DNA of 64,000 nucleotides from Prosopocoilus inquinatus (Eukaryota > Arthropoda > Insecta > Coleoptera > Lucanidae), in contig CM069877.1 in NCBI GenBank assembly GCA_036172665.1, positions 22,903,001 to 22,967,000 of the forward strand, written 5' to 3'. This document shows, piece after piece, positions 63,775-64,000 of this stretch. The position numbers and the translations under genes were made by a program. The notes under the pieces were generated by a model. That model did no database searches. It saw nothing but the letters and a program-made list of their open reading frames with translations, and was not told the origin of the DNA. Within the stretch, counting starts at the first letter, position 1; each line of letters opens with the position of its first letter.

Positions 63775-64000
63775 GACGCAGCAGAAGCTGGAAATCGTTT
63801 TAAATGAAACAACACGCATTAGCGTTGTTCCTGTGATGTATCTAATCGATCCTTACTCATCTATCATGTTATTTGACGTTTCGATGGACTCTAGTAACTC
63901 TGATGTGAGATACGAAGTTTTTGGGCGCAGCAGGAGCTGGAAATAGTTTTAAACGAAACAACACGTATTAGCGTTGTTCCTGTGATGTATGTAATCGATC
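63768..64000 (+). repeat. Restart of sequence from 62,650
   Basis: These 233 bases repeat 62,650-62,882 with no difference that I can find, at an offset of 1,118 bp (8 monomers minus 3 minus 71). They begin at GTTCTCGG, out of phase with what precedes, so the join removes 71 bp and leaves a 78-bp monomer. The window ends inside this copy, at monomer position 92. Confidence 0.9.

Larger units (their letters stand above)
1..64000 (+). repeat. 149-bp tandem satellite array, entire window
   Basis: The array is a head-to-tail repeat of a 149-bp unit; I set the phase at the GATAC that occurs at 1, 150, 299 and 448. Landmarks within the monomer are GGACGCAGCAGAAGCTGG near 15-32, TTTTAAACGAAAC near 39-51, CGCATTAGCGTTG near 56-68, TAATCGATCC near 84-93 and TTTCGATGGACTCC near 120-133. 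All copies share one orientation. Adding up all length variants I could see gives 433 full monomers plus 92 bases, exactly the window length, so no foreign insertion is hidden. Composition is about 41% GC. Family and species are not recognised. By analogy with other satellites it is probably centromeric or pericentromeric heterochromatin, but the sequence alone does not prove this. Confidence 0.98.

Noticed and set aside
1..64000. CRISPR array
   Set aside because: Repeats are contiguous 149-bp units without unique spacers, far longer than CRISPR repeats, and there are no cas genes.
1..64000. Tandem protein-coding repeat (surface or silk-like gene)
   Set aside because: 149 is not a multiple of three and stops recur in all frames, so no long frame can cross the array.
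1..64000. Telomeric or rDNA spacer array
   Set aside because: No TTAGG/TTAGGG-type runs and no rRNA coding sequence; TATTAGCG is part of the monomer dyad only.
1..64000. Species or named satellite family assignment
   Set aside because: The length is close to several insect and other satellites, but I do not recognise the sequence and a name would be a guess.
1..64000. A new defence, mobile or enzymatic system
   Set aside because: The indel ledger leaves no room for any non-satellite sequence, so no such system can be encoded in this window.

Overview
The whole 64-kb window is one uninterrupted, head-to-tail satellite DNA array. It is built from a 149-bp monomer (about 41% GC), and every copy lies in the same orientation. 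I found no gene, RNA gene, transposon, unique-sequence island or inversion. Counting monomers and listing every length variant closes exactly: 433 complete monomers plus 92 bases of a 434th, minus a net 609 bp of small indels, gives 64,000. So every base belongs to the repeat phase. This is eukaryotic constitutive heterochromatin, probably the interior of a much larger centromeric or pericentromeric array assembled from long reads. I do not recognise the monomer and cannot name the species. CpG is not depleted (9 per monomer against about 6.2 expected), which fits an invertebrate or another genome with little CpG methylation decay better than a vertebrate, but this is weak evidence.

Monomers are not random copies. 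They fall into recognisable subtypes, marked by shared substitutions and by specific small deletions (111-, 140- and two kinds of 146-bp monomer), and these recur in fixed order. This gives layered higher-order repeats (HORs). Region 1 (1 to about 24,510) carries the 111- and 140-bp variants. It contains a 41-monomer copy, then two adjacent 8,063-bp (55-monomer) copies that look identical (5,349-13,411 and 13,412-21,474), then a partial copy. Region 2 (about 24,511-30,040) has 29- and 8-monomer duplications made almost only of full-length monomers. Region 3 (30,041 to about 44,800) has 13-monomer and 34-monomer (5,054-bp) blocks marked by paired 146-bp monomers; its first 1.7 kb is repeated 88 monomers downstream. 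Region 4 (about 44,800-64,000) has overlapping 12-, 13-, 27-, 29-, 41- and 73-monomer duplications marked by a second 146-bp variant. It ends in an out-of-phase junction at 63,767/63,768, after which sequence from 62,650 restarts.

There are no genes to work together. All open reading frames are short, arise from the repeat itself and recur with it. The points of interest are structural: very recent block duplication, fixed subtype order, a weak CENP-B-box-like motif present only in some subtypes, and a short dyad in most monomers. I see no undescribed enzyme or defence system here.
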